63,079 nt of DNA. Origin: Legionellales bacterium. GTDB taxonomy: Bacteria > Pseudomonadota > Gammaproteobacteria > Comchoanobacterales > Comchoanobacteraceae. Below the pieces are notes generated by a model that was not told where the DNA came from, did not search any database, and saw only the letters and a program-made list of their open reading frames with translations. The translations under genes and the position numbers were made by a program. The stretch lies in assembly GCA_002722995.1 (NCBI GenBank), contig PBNF01000024.1, positions 1 through 63,079 on the forward strand, written 5' to 3'. The number at the start of each line of letters is the position of its first letter. Position 1 is the first letter of the stretch. Positions 48,554 through 57,537 of this stretch are shown in pieces.

Positions 48554-49774
48554 TTAAACCTCGTCAAATTCATAATACTTCATCATGAGAGCATGCATCT
48601 TTGAATTAGGTTGATCAGGCAACACATTACGAATCAGTGCTTGAATTAATAATTGTTGAGCTTGATCTAATGAAATACCTCGGGCTGTCAAATAACGTAA
48701 TGCATCAGCATCTAAAGCCCCGACACTGGCGCCATGTTGGCACTGTACAGCATCTGCATAAATTTCTAATTCGGGCGACACTTCAATCTGAGCCCCTGGA
48801 GATAACAACATGCCTCGCGCAGATTGCTTGGAATCAATATTAAATGCACCTTCATCAACAATCACACGACTCAAAACCTGACCTTTTGATCGATCTTGAC
48901 CTAACACACAAAATGTTTGCTGAGAATCCGTTGATTCAGCTTGATGATGCACATGAACATGATGATGTTGACACTGGGTGCCGTTAAGGTCTATTAACTC
49001 ACGTAGTGCATAGTGTGAATGCAGACCACGCAAGCGAATATCGGTATGCTGCTCAAAACAGCTTGCCCCCATCCCCCAATAGGTTGCTTGACACTGCGCA
49101 TGTGCGTCTAAACACATGGTTTCCAACCCCCTCAAGGTAACCCCTTCGGGGAGTTGCTGAATAGTGGATATATTTAAATGGGCCTTTTCAGCTAAACATA
49201 TATGTGAATCCACATTAAATTCAGCACTCACCGGATTTGATCCCACCGACCATTGACATAGATCAAGGGATACTCCTTCACCTAAACGGATCATATGCTG
49301 TAAAGTCATATGGTTGGAAGGTATAGACTCATCAACCCAATGAATTAAATGTAAGGGCCGATCTAATGGACGCAACAAATCAATGCATATCCCATCTGAT
49401 ATATTCAATAACGATTCAGCCCGATTGGGGAGCCATTGGACCCACCCTGAACGCTCTTCTAAGTATGCCTTTAACCAAGCTGTCTGCTCATTTGAACGCA
49501 TACAGTATGATGGCAAAGTGGTGATAACTTGGTCTAATTCATTCAAGACAGGCCATGATGAACACGACACATTTAACACACCATTAATCCACACAATACG
49601 ATAGATCTCATCTGATTGATGTTCAGCCAACCAAGCTTCACATTCAGGCTGTATATTGAGCTGCGTTGATTCAGAACTGTACGCTTGACTGGGCCACGAA
49701 GCTTTCAAATGTTCAAACCATTCAGGCCAATTTGATTCCATCTGCTGAGGTAAAACCTTATCCATCACGTTCAT
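48554..49774 (-). CDS. sufD: Fe-S cluster scaffold component SufD
   Basis: Structural partner of SufB in the SufBC2D scaffold. About 406 residues; the N-terminal half is variable, the C-terminal beta-helix part has HHVHVHHQAESTDSQQTF, KQSARGMLLSPGAQIEVSPELEIYADAVQCQHGASVGALDADALRYLTARG (residues about 320-370), typical of SufD. The first ATG after the sufC stop is 49774; the frame stays open further upstream within sufC. Between sufC and sufS. Confidence 0.93.
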   Translation of the reverse strand: MNVMDKVLPQQMESNWPEWFEHLKASWPSQAYSSESTQLNIQPECEAWLAEHQSDEIYRIVWINGVLNVSCSSWPVLNELDQVITTLPSYCMRSNEQTAWLKAYLEERSGWVQWLPNRAESLLNISDGICIDLLRPLDRPLHLIHWVDESIPSNHMTLQHMIRLGEGVSLDLCQWSVGSNPVSAEFNVDSHICLAEKAHLNISTIQQLPEGVTLRGLETMCLDAHAQCQATYWGMGASCFEQHTDIRLRGLHSHYALRELIDLNGTQCQHHHVHVHHQAESTDSQQTFCVLGQDRSKGQVLSRVIVDEGAFNIDSKQSARGMLLSPGAQIEVSPELEIYADAVQCQHGASVGALDADALRYLTARGISLDQAQQLLIQALIRNVLPDQPNSKMHALMMKYYEFDEV

Positions 49775-49775
49775 C

Positions 49776-50534
49776 TTAAGACTCAACTGTATTTGAAGCC
49801 AGCCAACCATATCCCTTCTCTTCAAGGGTATTTGCCAAGGTATAATCGCCTGACATCACAATTTGACCTGACATCATAACATGAACCCGATCGGGCTGAA
49901 CCAGTTCTAACAACCGTGGATAATGTGTAATCAAAATAAAACTACGCCCAGCATCACGCAAGGCATTAATCCCTAAAGCGACGGCTTGCAAAGCATCAAT
50001 ATCGAGCCCTGAATCAATCTCGTCCAAAATCACAAGTTTGGGCTCTAACACCAACATCTGTAAAATTTCATTGCGCTTCTTTTCACCGCCTGAAAAATCA
50101 GTATTAAAATCACGCTTTAAAAAAGCCAAATCCATTCCAATGGTTTGTGCAGCAGATTCAGCTAATTGCATAAATGACATGGCATCACACTCAGACTGTC
50201 CTAATGCTTTTCGCTTTGCATTGAGAGCTGTTTTCAAAAACGTCATATTATTAACCCCCGGGATTGCAACTGGATATTGAAACCCTAGGAATAATCCTTG
50301 ATGAGCCCGCGCTTCAGGCGATAAAGCCATCAAATCTTCGCCCTGATACATGATGGCACCCTGAGTCACTTGATAACACTCATCTCCCATTAAAACTCGA
50401 GACAATGTGCTTTTACCGGAACCATTAGGCCCCATGATCGCATGCACCTCACCCTGTGGCACTTCAAGATTAAATTCATTCAAAATAGGGGTATCATCAA
50501 TATTCACGGACACGTTATGCAAAGTTAACATCAT
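49776..50534 (-). CDS. sufC: Fe-S cluster assembly ATPase SufC
   Basis: Soluble ABC-type ATPase that drives conformational change of the SufBD scaffold. 252 residues: Walker A GPNGSGKST, the signature segment FSGGEKKRNEILQ, Walker B LVILDEIDSGLDIDAL, H-loop LITHYPRLL. Typical SufC features such as MGDECYQVTQG and GFQYPVAIPGV are present. Five bases after sufB. Confidence 0.97.
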   Translation of the reverse strand: MMLTLHNVSVNIDDTPILNEFNLEVPQGEVHAIMGPNGSGKSTLSRVLMGDECYQVTQGAIMYQGEDLMALSPEARAHQGLFLGFQYPVAIPGVNNMTFLKTALNAKRKALGQSECDAMSFMQLAESAAQTIGMDLAFLKRDFNTDFSGGEKKRNEILQMLVLEPKLVILDEIDSGLDIDALQAVALGINALRDAGRSFILITHYPRLLELVQPDRVHVMMSGQIVMSGDYTLANTLEEKGYGWLASNTVES

Positions 50535-50540
50535 TTTCTC

Positions 50541-51995
50541 CTAACCAACACACCCTTCCAAACTCACTTCCATGAGCTGCCGGGCTTCAACTGCAAATTC
50601 CATAGGCAATACTTGAAAAATAGGTTTACAAAATCCATTGACAATCATACTCACAGCTTGCGCTTCATCTAAACCTCTAGCACGACAATAACGAAGTTTT
50701 TCTTCATCAATTCGTGTGGTTGAAGCTTCATGCTCAATTTGTGCATTTGGATGCATGACATCCATCCTTGGAAAAGTATGTGCCCCACAGTGTGGGCCAA
50801 TTAATAGCGAATCACACTGAGTGAAATTACGGGCCCCTGCAGCAGTAGGGGCCACCTTAACACATCCACGGTAAGTATTTTGACCTTGACCTGCCGAAAT
50901 GCCTTTTGAAATAATAGTACTGCGACTGCCTCGACCAATATGAATCATTTTAGTGCCAGTATCAGCTTGTTGCTTTTGACGCGTTAAGGCCACTGAATAA
51001 AATTCTCCAACAGTATCCTCACCTCTCAAAACCACCGATGGATATTTCCAAGTAATGGCTGAGCCCGTCTCAACTTGGGTCCAAGAGATTTTAGATCGAT
51101 CTCCTTTACATAGACCACGCTTTGTCACGAAATTGTAAATACCACCTCGACCTTCCTCATCACCAGGGTACCAGTTTTGAACGGTTGAATATTTGATGCT
51201 TGCTGATTCTAAAGCCACCAGCTCAACAACCGCTGCATGAAGCTGATTTTCATCACGCATCGGAGCGGTGCATCCTTCAAGATAACTGACACGACTGCCT
51301 GCTTCTGCAATGATCAGCGTGCGCTCAAATTGACCTGTATTCGCAGCATTAATTCTAAAATAGGTGGATAATTCCATAGGACATATCGTGTCTTTAGGGA
51401 TATAAACAAATGAGCCATCTGAGAACACTGCAGAATTAAGTGCAGCAAAGTAGTTATCTCCAACGGGCACAACACTGCCTAAATACTCACGCACTAACTC
51501 AGGATGGCACTCAATCGCTTCCGACATTGAACAAAAAATCACACCGGCTTCAGACAATGTTTCTTTAAAGGTGGTTGCGACTGAAACACTATCAAAAACA
51601 GCATCTACTGCCACACCCGCCAGACGTGCACGCTCATGCAATGGCACCCCTAATTTGTCATACGTTGCCAACAACTCAGGATCAACTTCATCGAGGCTTT
51701 TTGGGGCATCTTTCATTGATTTTGGTCGGCTAAAATAAACAATTTCATTTAAATCAATAGGATCAATTTTTAAATGTGCCCAGGTCGGTGGCTTTAAAGT
51801 TAACCAATGCCTGTAGGCTTTTAATCGCCATTCAAGCATCCAGCTAGGTTCAGCTTTTTTCTCAGAAATTTGTTGAATGATAGATTCATTTAATCCTGCA
51901 GGCAATTGCTCAGACTGAATATCAGTGACAAAACCAGCTTCATAAGCTATATTTGAAAAAAGTTCAGATGTCAAAGGTGCGCTCCGTGAGGCCAT
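50541..51995 (-). CDS. sufB: Fe-S cluster assembly scaffold SufB
   Basis: Main scaffold on which clusters are built. 484 residues: the N-terminal [22 protein letters not shown] region, [42 protein letters not shown], and the C-terminal [28 protein letters not shown] carrying the conserved cysteine. First gene of the suf operon. No sufR or iscR regulator gene is adjacent; two inverted repeats just upstream (52011-52080) are candidate operator sites. No clear ribosome-binding site precedes the ATG. Confidence 0.97.
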   Translation of the reverse strand: MASRSAPLTSELFSNIAYEAGFVTDIQSEQLPAGLNESIIQQISEKKAEPSWMLEWRLKAYRHWLTLKPPTWAHLKIDPIDLNEIVYFSRPKSMKDAPKSLDEVDPELLATYDKLGVPLHERARLAGVAVDAVFDSVSVATTFKETLSEAGVIFCSMSEAIECHPELVREYLGSVVPVGDNYFAALNSAVFSDGSFVYIPKDTICPMELSTYFRINAANTGQFERTLIIAEAGSRVSYLEGCTAPMRDENQLHAAVVELVALESASIKYSTVQNWYPGDEEGRGGIYNFVTKRGLCKGDRSKISWTQVETGSAITWKYPSVVLRGEDTVGEFYSVALTRQKQQADTGTKMIHIGRGSRSTIISKGISAGQGQNTYRGCVKVAPTAAGARNFTQCDSLLIGPHCGAHTFPRMDVMHPNAQIEHEASTTRIDEEKLRYCRARGLDEAQAVSMIVNGFCKPIFQVLPMEFAVEARQLMEVSLEGCVG

Positions 51996-52010
51996 TTAAT
52001 TTAAATAGAA

Positions 52011-52033
52011 TTTTACTTCAAAACAAAGTAAAA
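52011..52033. promoter_or_regulatory. Inverted repeat in the suf leader (TTTTACTT-N7-AAGTAAAA)
   Basis: Perfect 8-bp arms separated by seven bases, ending about 16 bases upstream of the sufB start codon. It could be an operator or, transcribed, a small hairpin near the ribosome-binding region. Confidence 0.6.
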
Positions 52034-52036
52034 GTC

Positions 52037-52080
52037 ACGTCAAATGCAAAAAACCCTCTAAAAGCAGATACATTTGACGT
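52037..52080. promoter_or_regulatory. Spaced inverted repeat upstream of sufB (ACGTCAAATG ... CATTTGACGT)
   Basis: Two perfect 10-bp inverted half-sites, 24 bases apart (52037-52046 and 52071-52080). On the minus strand one half-site ends in TTGACG, close to a -35 element. Dimeric regulator binding is a reasonable reading; the regulator is unknown. Confidence 0.6.
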
Positions 52081-52481
52081 AAGCCTTGAAGTGCTAAAAT
52101 TAAATTAAAATCTTAATCATTGCTATTTTTCAAACCATCAACAGCTAAAAGCCTCAATGAAAGACATTGATCCTATCAATATTTAAACTGATTTAAGAAG
52201 AATCACTGCTGAAAATAACACAAACATACATTCAAATCATTGAGGAAGCTGACACAATCCCTTCAAGACTCACACGATGAATATAGGAGAAAGATTAACG
52301 ACACCCAGAATCATGCGCTTAAACGTCTAGTCCCATTAAAGCTCAACATCCAATGCGGGTTATACACAACAATTACACGCTCTCTGGTTTAAATCAAGAT
52401 CCCCTCCAACCCCTGTATCAAGCAATCCAGGTCAAAGAAACCTCTAACTGCCTCTTCATCCATAGGCAATATTGACATTGA

Positions 52482-52739
52482 TCAAACACCTGACTCAAAT
52501 CTCGGTGATTGGTCTTCAGGCCCAGAGGATGCGGGCACAGATCTAGCCCGGGAGGGGTGAGTCGCCACCCCCACTGAATATGAAAACGCCTCGGCCCTTA
52601 AGACCGCATCTGAGTGAGCAACCTTAATCCTCTTAAAACACTTTAAACCCAACAAAATCATTAAACCCAGCACAAGCGGATCTAACCATGTTTTAGGCGA
52701 TTCAGCTTCACCTGCCTGACTACCCTCTATCACACTCAA
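52482..52739 (-). CDS. Small hypothetical membrane protein
   Basis: 85 residues from TTG 52739 (or GTG 52733), both just after an in-frame TGA. One hydrophobic segment (residues 19-36) is followed by a basic stretch (KCFKRIKVAH) and a Ser/Pro/Arg-rich tail. It lies 40 bp downstream of the large repeat protein on the same strand, and the helix-plus-polar-tail design resembles the C-terminal ends of its neighbours, so it may be a small member or a remnant of the same group. No known family. Confidence 0.45.
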   Translation of the reverse strand: MSVIEGSQAGEAESPKTWLDPLVLGLMILLGLKCFKRIKVAHSDAVLRAEAFSYSVGVATHPSRARSVPASSGPEDQSPRFESGV

Positions 52740-52779
52740 TCACCCGACTGTCTAGCACTTATATTGCATAGAACACTCA

Positions 52780-54462
52780 TTATCGCTTCGAGGGAGAAGG
52801 AAGCTTCTGATTTGAATCAAACTTGAGAGTATCACCATAGGAAGCGTTAGACGGCGGCTTCTTATGCAACGGCTTCTCCTCATGCAAACGGGCTGAAACT
52901 TTCGGGCTCAATTTATCTTGAGTCATCTCTGGCGCAGAGAACATATATGAGATCAAGCCCCCCAAAACCAAGACCCCTCCAGTGATTCCTGTAGCCATGA
53001 ACACTATTGGCATGAAAGCGACAGGTAGCTCTAAAACACACCCCAAACACAATACTAATAAACATTCCAAGAACACACCATGATCTAAACTATCCTGGAT
53101 CTGGATATAAGATATGGATGCAAATAATAAGAGTGCGACCACCATGATCCACAGACTAATACAAGGTATATCATAAGAAAGAGCGGGGAAAAACCTAGAG
53201 ATCATAGCATCTGAATAAAAAAACGATTGAATCCCCCCTCCTATTGAACATAAAGTAAGAGCGCCTCCCAACATAGGCAGCTTGGGAGATCCCCAGAAAT
53301 GACGCATTAAGGATCTCGATCCAATATCTCTAGAGGATTCTTTTCGCTCCTCTTGACTCAATCCCCCCACACTTGATGCATGGTGAGAAGCTCCATTTGA
53401 CTCAGAGGACTCATGTTCCAATTCATGACCTGATCCCCTCGGAAGCTCATTGTTTCTAGAGGATTCTTTTCGCTCATCTTGACTCGATCCCCCCACACTT
53501 GATGCATGGTGAGAAGCTCGATTTGACTCAGAGGACTCATGTTCCAATTCATGACCTGATCTCCTCGGAAACTCATTGTTTCTAGAAGATTCTTTTCGCT
53601 CCTCTTGACTCAATCCCCCCACACTTGATGCATGATGAGAAGCTCCATTTGACTCAGAGGACTCATGTTCCAATTCATGACCTGATCCCCTCGGAAGCTC
53701 ACCTTCTCTAGCGGCCTGCCTTGAGCCTAATTCAGAACCATCATTTAATTCAGTTGAGCCATTATACTCTTCACTGTCTTGACGAAGACCTTGAGCATGC
53801 TGCAGTTGCCTAAGAGAACCGCCATGACGCCCCCCAATAATTCCAGAATTAGAATGACCTGAGAATGTATCGTTTTGCCCTGGAATAAGCGCTTGTTGTT
53901 GTCGTGTGAGTGTTTTGGATAATTTCTTTTGATGCTGCTTATGTGTATTTTTAGCGCTCGGATCAGAATTGCCCTCCGCTAGCTTCGCTCCTTCTTGATG
54001 AAGCCTTAAAAATTCATTACGTAGGCCTGTATAGCTTTCCTGCTCGTCAACAGATTTAAGCTCACCTAACATCTGAAACATGTTTGCTTCTTCTTGAATT
54101 CGATTGAGTGGTTCTTTAAGTTTGAGCTTTTTGTTGAACAAAGCTTTTTTCCGCCTTTTTTTTTCCCTTTTACTTAAGTCGCTATCTTTACTTAAGTCGC
54201 CATCACGCGTTGAATTCAAGCGCTTACAAATACTCATAATATCTGACAATAGCTGCCCTCTAACACGAATGAGCGATTCATCACTGGGTATCCAATAACT
54301 TAACTTAGACAGAACATCACATACTGTTTTAGCCTCCTTCTTTCCCAGAAACTGATCTGAGCTCAAATCCAAAAATGAACCGAAACGAGCGTTTAAATCC
54401 AGATCAAGAGATGTACTAAAATCAGGAGTTAAATCTGGTGAATTAGACTGTGGAGCATCCAT
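52780..54462 (-). CDS. Unknown membrane protein with three 42-residue repeats
   Basis: Unrecognised, 560 residues. ATG 54462 (AGGA about ten bases upstream) is chosen over a TTG-type start nine codons earlier. Order: acidic N-terminus; a strongly basic cluster KREKKRRKK (98-106) plus KKLKLK (111-116); a helical, charged region to about 200; a polar linker; three 42-residue repeats (253-378) with core GHELEHESSES; then four hydrophobic segments near 396-414, 431-452, 462-482 and 485-508, and a polar basic tail. The membrane part shares DxxDHG before helix 3 and ITGG in helix 4 with the protein at 54.8-56.5 kb. A host-directed role is inferred from architecture only. Confidence 0.75.
   Translation of the reverse strand: MDAPQSNSPDLTPDFSTSLDLDLNARFGSFLDLSSDQFLGKKEAKTVCDVLSKLSYWIPSDESLIRVRGQLLSDIMSICKRLNSTRDGDLSKDSDLSKREKKRRKKALFNKKLKLKEPLNRIQEEANMFQMLGELKSVDEQESYTGLRNEFLRLHQEGAKLAEGNSDPSAKNTHKQHQKKLSKTLTRQQQALIPGQNDTFSGHSNSGIIGGRHGGSLRQLQHAQGLRQDSEEYNGSTELNDGSELGSRQAAREGELPRGSGHELEHESSESNGASHHASSVGGLSQEERKESSRNNEFPRRSGHELEHESSESNRASHHASSVGGSSQDERKESSRNNELPRGSGHELEHESSESNGASHHASSVGGLSQEERKESSRDIGSRSLMRHFWGSPKLPMLGGALTLCSIGGGIQSFFYSDAMISRFFPALSYDIPCISLWIMVVALLLFASISYIQIQDSLDHGVFLECLLVLCLGCVLELPVAFMPIVFMATGITGGVLVLGGLISYMFSAPEMTQDKLSPKVSARLHEEKPLHKKPPSNASYGDTLKFDSNQKLPSPSKR
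53329..53706 (-). repeat. Three tandem 126-bp coding repeats
   Basis: Units at 53329-53454, 53455-53580 and 53581-53706 are nearly identical and in frame (42 residues each, residues 253-378 of the protein). Few base differences, including Gly-to-Arg and Leu-to-Ser changes in the middle unit, indicate recent duplication. Confidence 0.95.
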
Positions 54463-54489
54463 ACATAGTTTTCCTAATAAAAGAAGCAC

Positions 54490-54780
54490 TATATCTTATT
54501 TAATCGAATAACTCAATAATCAACACTGATCTCTACAGTTCATCATGTATACTGCCCTTTGAGGCAGTGAGATCCACTTAATTTTTAATTCATATAATGA
54601 CTTTGAAGCCCTATAAATAGGGTCTTTAAGATAACCCAATCAACCTAAATGATCCTTCGATGAACTCGATTTAAAATACTCACCGCCCTACAGCTCGAAT
54701 GATCACTGTTTAAGGGAGCATGCCGTCCTGAATAAAACCGCATACTACAAAAAAACCTAAAAGGAGACTTAACAATAAAC
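54490..54780. other. Leader region with two short hairpins
   Basis: Upstream of the repeat protein gene. Contains ACTGCC/GGCAGT around a six-base loop (54551-54568) and CCCTAT/ATAGGG (54609-54622). No gene was found. Confidence 0.45.
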
Positions 54781-54821
54781 CTTCCATAACAAGACTGTAT
54801 GATGCAGCCTTGTTATGGAGG
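54781..54821 (-). terminator. Long hairpin downstream of the IQ-motif gene
   Basis: On the minus strand CCTCCATAACAAG pairs with CTTGTTATGGAAG (12 Watson-Crick pairs of 13, one imperfect) around a 15-base loop, followed by the T-rich GTTTATTGTT. It starts 21 bases past the stop codon. Confidence 0.6.
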
Positions 54822-54842
54822 CACAGAGAACCCTCAAAAACT

Positions 54843-56504
54843 TTATGAAGTTAGAGATAAAGCAGGGGAGGAGGATCCTCCTTGCCTGAAAGATTCACCC
54901 TGAGAAGAGTTGGCAGCTGCTTCAGGGCCACTCAATGAGTGACTCCCTACGCTTAAATCTTTAGGAGCAAAACCGTCTGCTCTTCTATTAGAGACAGAAG
55001 ATTGACCCATGCTTTGACACACAACTTTACATGATCCAACAACCACTCCTATGCCTATCAGCGCAGCCAAACCGCCGGTCACAAATGGAATCATTGTCAT
55101 GACCACTTCAGGCAATGGTAATGATACAACACCATTTAAAACGCTCGCCCCGATCATGACACTGACCAAACTGACCCTTGAAAGGAACCTCAGACCTGAC
55201 CCATGATCAAACTGATCATGAAGCTTATTCATCAAAATTAAAGCAACCAGCATGACCGCGCCACCATATAATGCCATATAAATTGGCATGTGGGGTAATA
55301 CCCCCCCTACAGTAGGCATCATTGCAGATGGGTTCAGAGCCTGTTGAATCATCACTCCTCCTACAGTCATGGCTAAAGCAATCAACCACATCAGTGTATT
55401 ATCACGTCCTTGATGACGATTCACTTTTGTTGCATCAGCATTTGGACCAGAAAGAGTGTCTGCCGCCGTTGAATTGACTTCAGATGAATGATTTGACCCT
55501 GAAGGACTACCCACTGCAGTCTGAGAAGAAGATACTGTACCCAGCTCTAAACGTGGCGAACTATCTGCTACTGAATCAGGCTCTACAACGTTTCCTTCTG
55601 AACGACCCATTGCTTCTTGTGCTTGACGACGAGCCATAACACCACGATAGACTGCTTGAATCTGCATTGCTGCTTGAATCTGCGTTGCTGCTTGATCAGA
55701 ATCTACAACATTTCCTTCTGAACGATCCATTGCTTCTTGATCTTCAGATACTGTACCATCCGGCTCTAAACGTAGCGAACTATCTTCTGGGGAATTAATC
55801 CCTTTAAACTTTACCCCTGATGCTAAAGACCGAAGAGCTCTAAACTCTTCTTCAAGCATTCTTCCAAATAATGCTTTAAGATCAGCCTCAGGCATACTGA
55901 CTAAAGACGTCTCAGCGGCACCTCCAGCAACGGCCTGTTGCCCACCCAAGGGGCACTCATGTTGATTGAGTTGAGCAATAAACCCCTCTAAATTATCAAT
56001 TGGGTTTTCAATACCAAGATACCCTGCCACTTGATCTATAACAGCTTTCTCATTATCAGCTGTAATAAATTGTCGTAAAGAACTTGTTTTCTTTGGGGTA
56101 AAGTTCAAGCGAATACGGCCTTTTATCTTATCACTCTCCGTATCTGTGAGATTATCATGAGGCTTTTTAAGCGACTTATAATCTTTTAAAAAGACTTTAA
56201 TAGCCATTGTTAATCCATTATAACAAGCCATGACATCATGAACGGCCTGAGACCCACCCGCTCTAACAGGTGAACTTGCCTCAGTGGTTGCACATTCAGT
56301 GGTTGCACATACTACAAGGAGCATCTCAGCATATAATCGAAATGCGCGATTGCGCCCATCCTTGTTTATAAAATAACCCTTTCTTAATCGCTTTAACAAC
56401 TGCACTCCTTGATCGTAAAGTGCTTGTTGAGATTGTAGGATTAATCCTGATTGTTGGCTTGGTCCCTCCATAGAATGAAGCAGTGAATCTGGTTTTTCTT
56501 GCAT
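54843..56504 (-). CDS. Unknown four-helix membrane protein with a eukaryote-type IQ motif
   Basis: Unrecognised, 553 residues. ATG 56504 has GAGG nine bases upstream and is preferred to the in-frame start at 56549. The first 230 residues are soluble and mostly helical. Residues 282-292 (IQAVYRGVMAR) match the calmodulin-binding IQ consensus IQxxxRGxxxR exactly, preceded by a partial copy (TQIQAAMQ). Segments reading QEAMxRSEGNVV and DSSxRLE occur on both sides, evidence of internal duplication. After a Ser/Asn-rich linker come four hydrophobic segments (371-390, 405-426, 441-460, 466-490) and a 60-residue Ser-rich tail. The membrane part resembles that of the 52.8 kb protein (DQFDHGSG; VTGG). 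A role in host cells is inference. Confidence 0.75.
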   Translation of the reverse strand: MQEKPDSLLHSMEGPSQQSGLILQSQQALYDQGVQLLKRLRKGYFINKDGRNRAFRLYAEMLLVVCATTECATTEASSPVRAGGSQAVHDVMACYNGLTMAIKVFLKDYKSLKKPHDNLTDTESDKIKGRIRLNFTPKKTSSLRQFITADNEKAVIDQVAGYLGIENPIDNLEGFIAQLNQHECPLGGQQAVAGGAAETSLVSMPEADLKALFGRMLEEEFRALRSLASGVKFKGINSPEDSSLRLEPDGTVSEDQEAMDRSEGNVVDSDQAATQIQAAMQIQAVYRGVMARRQAQEAMGRSEGNVVEPDSVADSSPRLELGTVSSSQTAVGSPSGSNHSSEVNSTAADTLSGPNADATKVNRHQGRDNTLMWLIALAMTVGGVMIQQALNPSAMMPTVGGVLPHMPIYMALYGGAVMLVALILMNKLHDQFDHGSGLRFLSRVSLVSVMIGASVLNGVVSLPLPEVVMTMIPFVTGGLAALIGIGVVVGSCKVVCQSMGQSSVSNRRADGFAPKDLSVGSHSLSGPEAAANSSQGESFRQGGSSSPALSLTS

Positions 56505-56682
56505 ACGGATATCCTCTTTTATATTATAATTAAAAAAACAATGTCTCACTAAATACTAAAATAAAAACCTTAAAGCTTCATTAAGGCTGAAGTACAATCA
56601 TATTTTTTTAAAACTTCAAGTCATTAAAAATACTTCATTCATTCAAAAAAAGAGAGGATATTGAGAAACCTTTCATGCAATT

Positions 56683-57402
56683 TCAATCAGGTGATGTTAA
56701 CACAACCCTTTGAATAAGCCTTGAACAATCCGACACCGCTAACGCAAGCACTGTGCGATGAGTCAACCCCATGTAAGCCCCTCCATCAAAGCCCGTATCA
56801 AGAGGCCAGTCCATCATAATTTGATCCGAATCAAGGTACAAATGGTACTGCTTCATCTGCCACACTGTTCCACCCACCGCTTTGATTAAAGCTTCTTTAA
56901 TCGCAAAAAAATGATACAAACGAACAAAACGATCCGCGCCTAAAAGAAGCCAAGATGCATATTCTTTTGATGACATCATGCGTCGCGCCAAAGATCCATT
57001 GGGCGCGAACGGTATCTCAAGCACATCAATGCCCAGATGACTCATTGGCCCAAACCCAACAGCCATACGCCCTTTAAAATGTGATAAACTCACTGCGTAT
57101 TCTGGAAAATCAGGTAATGTCAAACGACCCCGCCCATCCACTTCAATCTTCACTTGATTGGGTTCACATAACAATTCTCGAGCAATAATCATGCGCAGCA
57201 TCGCACGCCCACGCACAAACTCATGACGTCGCCCCGCATGAGTCATATTTTGAAAGCGCTTTAATTCATCCGATGACAAAGGAATGTGTGGAAGGATATA
57301 CTGCGGGCCAACCTCATAAACACCCATGGAATTGGCATCAAGTGCAGGCACTTCATCCCAGTGACACTCAAGAGGCTCACTCAGTTGCTGAACACAGGAC
57401 AT
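56683..57402 (-). CDS. Sfp/EntD-type 4'-phosphopantetheinyl transferase
   Basis: Transfers phosphopantetheine from CoA to carrier proteins. 239 residues with the superfamily motifs: VSLSHFKG (P2-like), GIDVLEI with the magnesium-binding Asp and Glu, and FFAIKEALIKAVGG (KEAxxK motif). The size and KEAxxK context place it in the Sfp/AcpT group rather than the short AcpS type. Whether it serves the fatty-acid carrier protein or a secondary carrier cannot be told; no polyketide or peptide synthetase is in the window. Adjacent to tRNA-Arg. Confidence 0.88.
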   Translation of the reverse strand: MSCVQQLSEPLECHWDEVPALDANSMGVYEVGPQYILPHIPLSSDELKRFQNMTHAGRRHEFVRGRAMLRMIIARELLCEPNQVKIEVDGRGRLTLPDFPEYAVSLSHFKGRMAVGFGPMSHLGIDVLEIPFAPNGSLARRMMSSKEYASWLLLGADRFVRLYHFFAIKEALIKAVGGTVWQMKQYHLYLDSDQIMMDWPLDTGFDGGAYMGLTHRTVLALAVSDCSRLIQRVVLTSPD

Positions 57403-57449
57403 GATTGACTCAAGCGGTTAGATTTATGGATCATCACTCTTTAAACTCA

Positions 57450-57526
57450 TGGCGCGCCCGGAGAGATTCGAACTCCCGACCACCTGGTTCGAAGCCAGAT
57501 ACTCTATCCAACTGAGCTACGGGCGC
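57450..57526 (-). tRNA. tRNA-Arg (anticodon UCG)
   Basis: A full cloverleaf folds on the minus strand: acceptor GCGCCCG/CGGGCGC, D-stem GCTC/GAGT, anticodon stem TCTGG/CCAGG with loop CTTCGAA, T-stem GGGAG/CTCTC with TTCGAAT, discriminator G and an encoded CCA. The anticodon TCG reads CGA and other CGN arginine codons. Confidence 0.96.
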
Positions 57527-57537
57527 ATATCCACAAA

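Larger units (their letters stand above)
51996..52481. other. Gene-free stretch upstream of the suf operon
   Basis: About 490 bases. It carries two perfect inverted repeats within the first 90 bases (described separately) and presumably the suf promoter. No gene was found. Confidence 0.5.

Noticed and set aside
53358..53576. 72-codon frame inside the repeat region
   Set aside because: It is an alternative-frame reading of the 126-bp repeats, created by the repetition itself.
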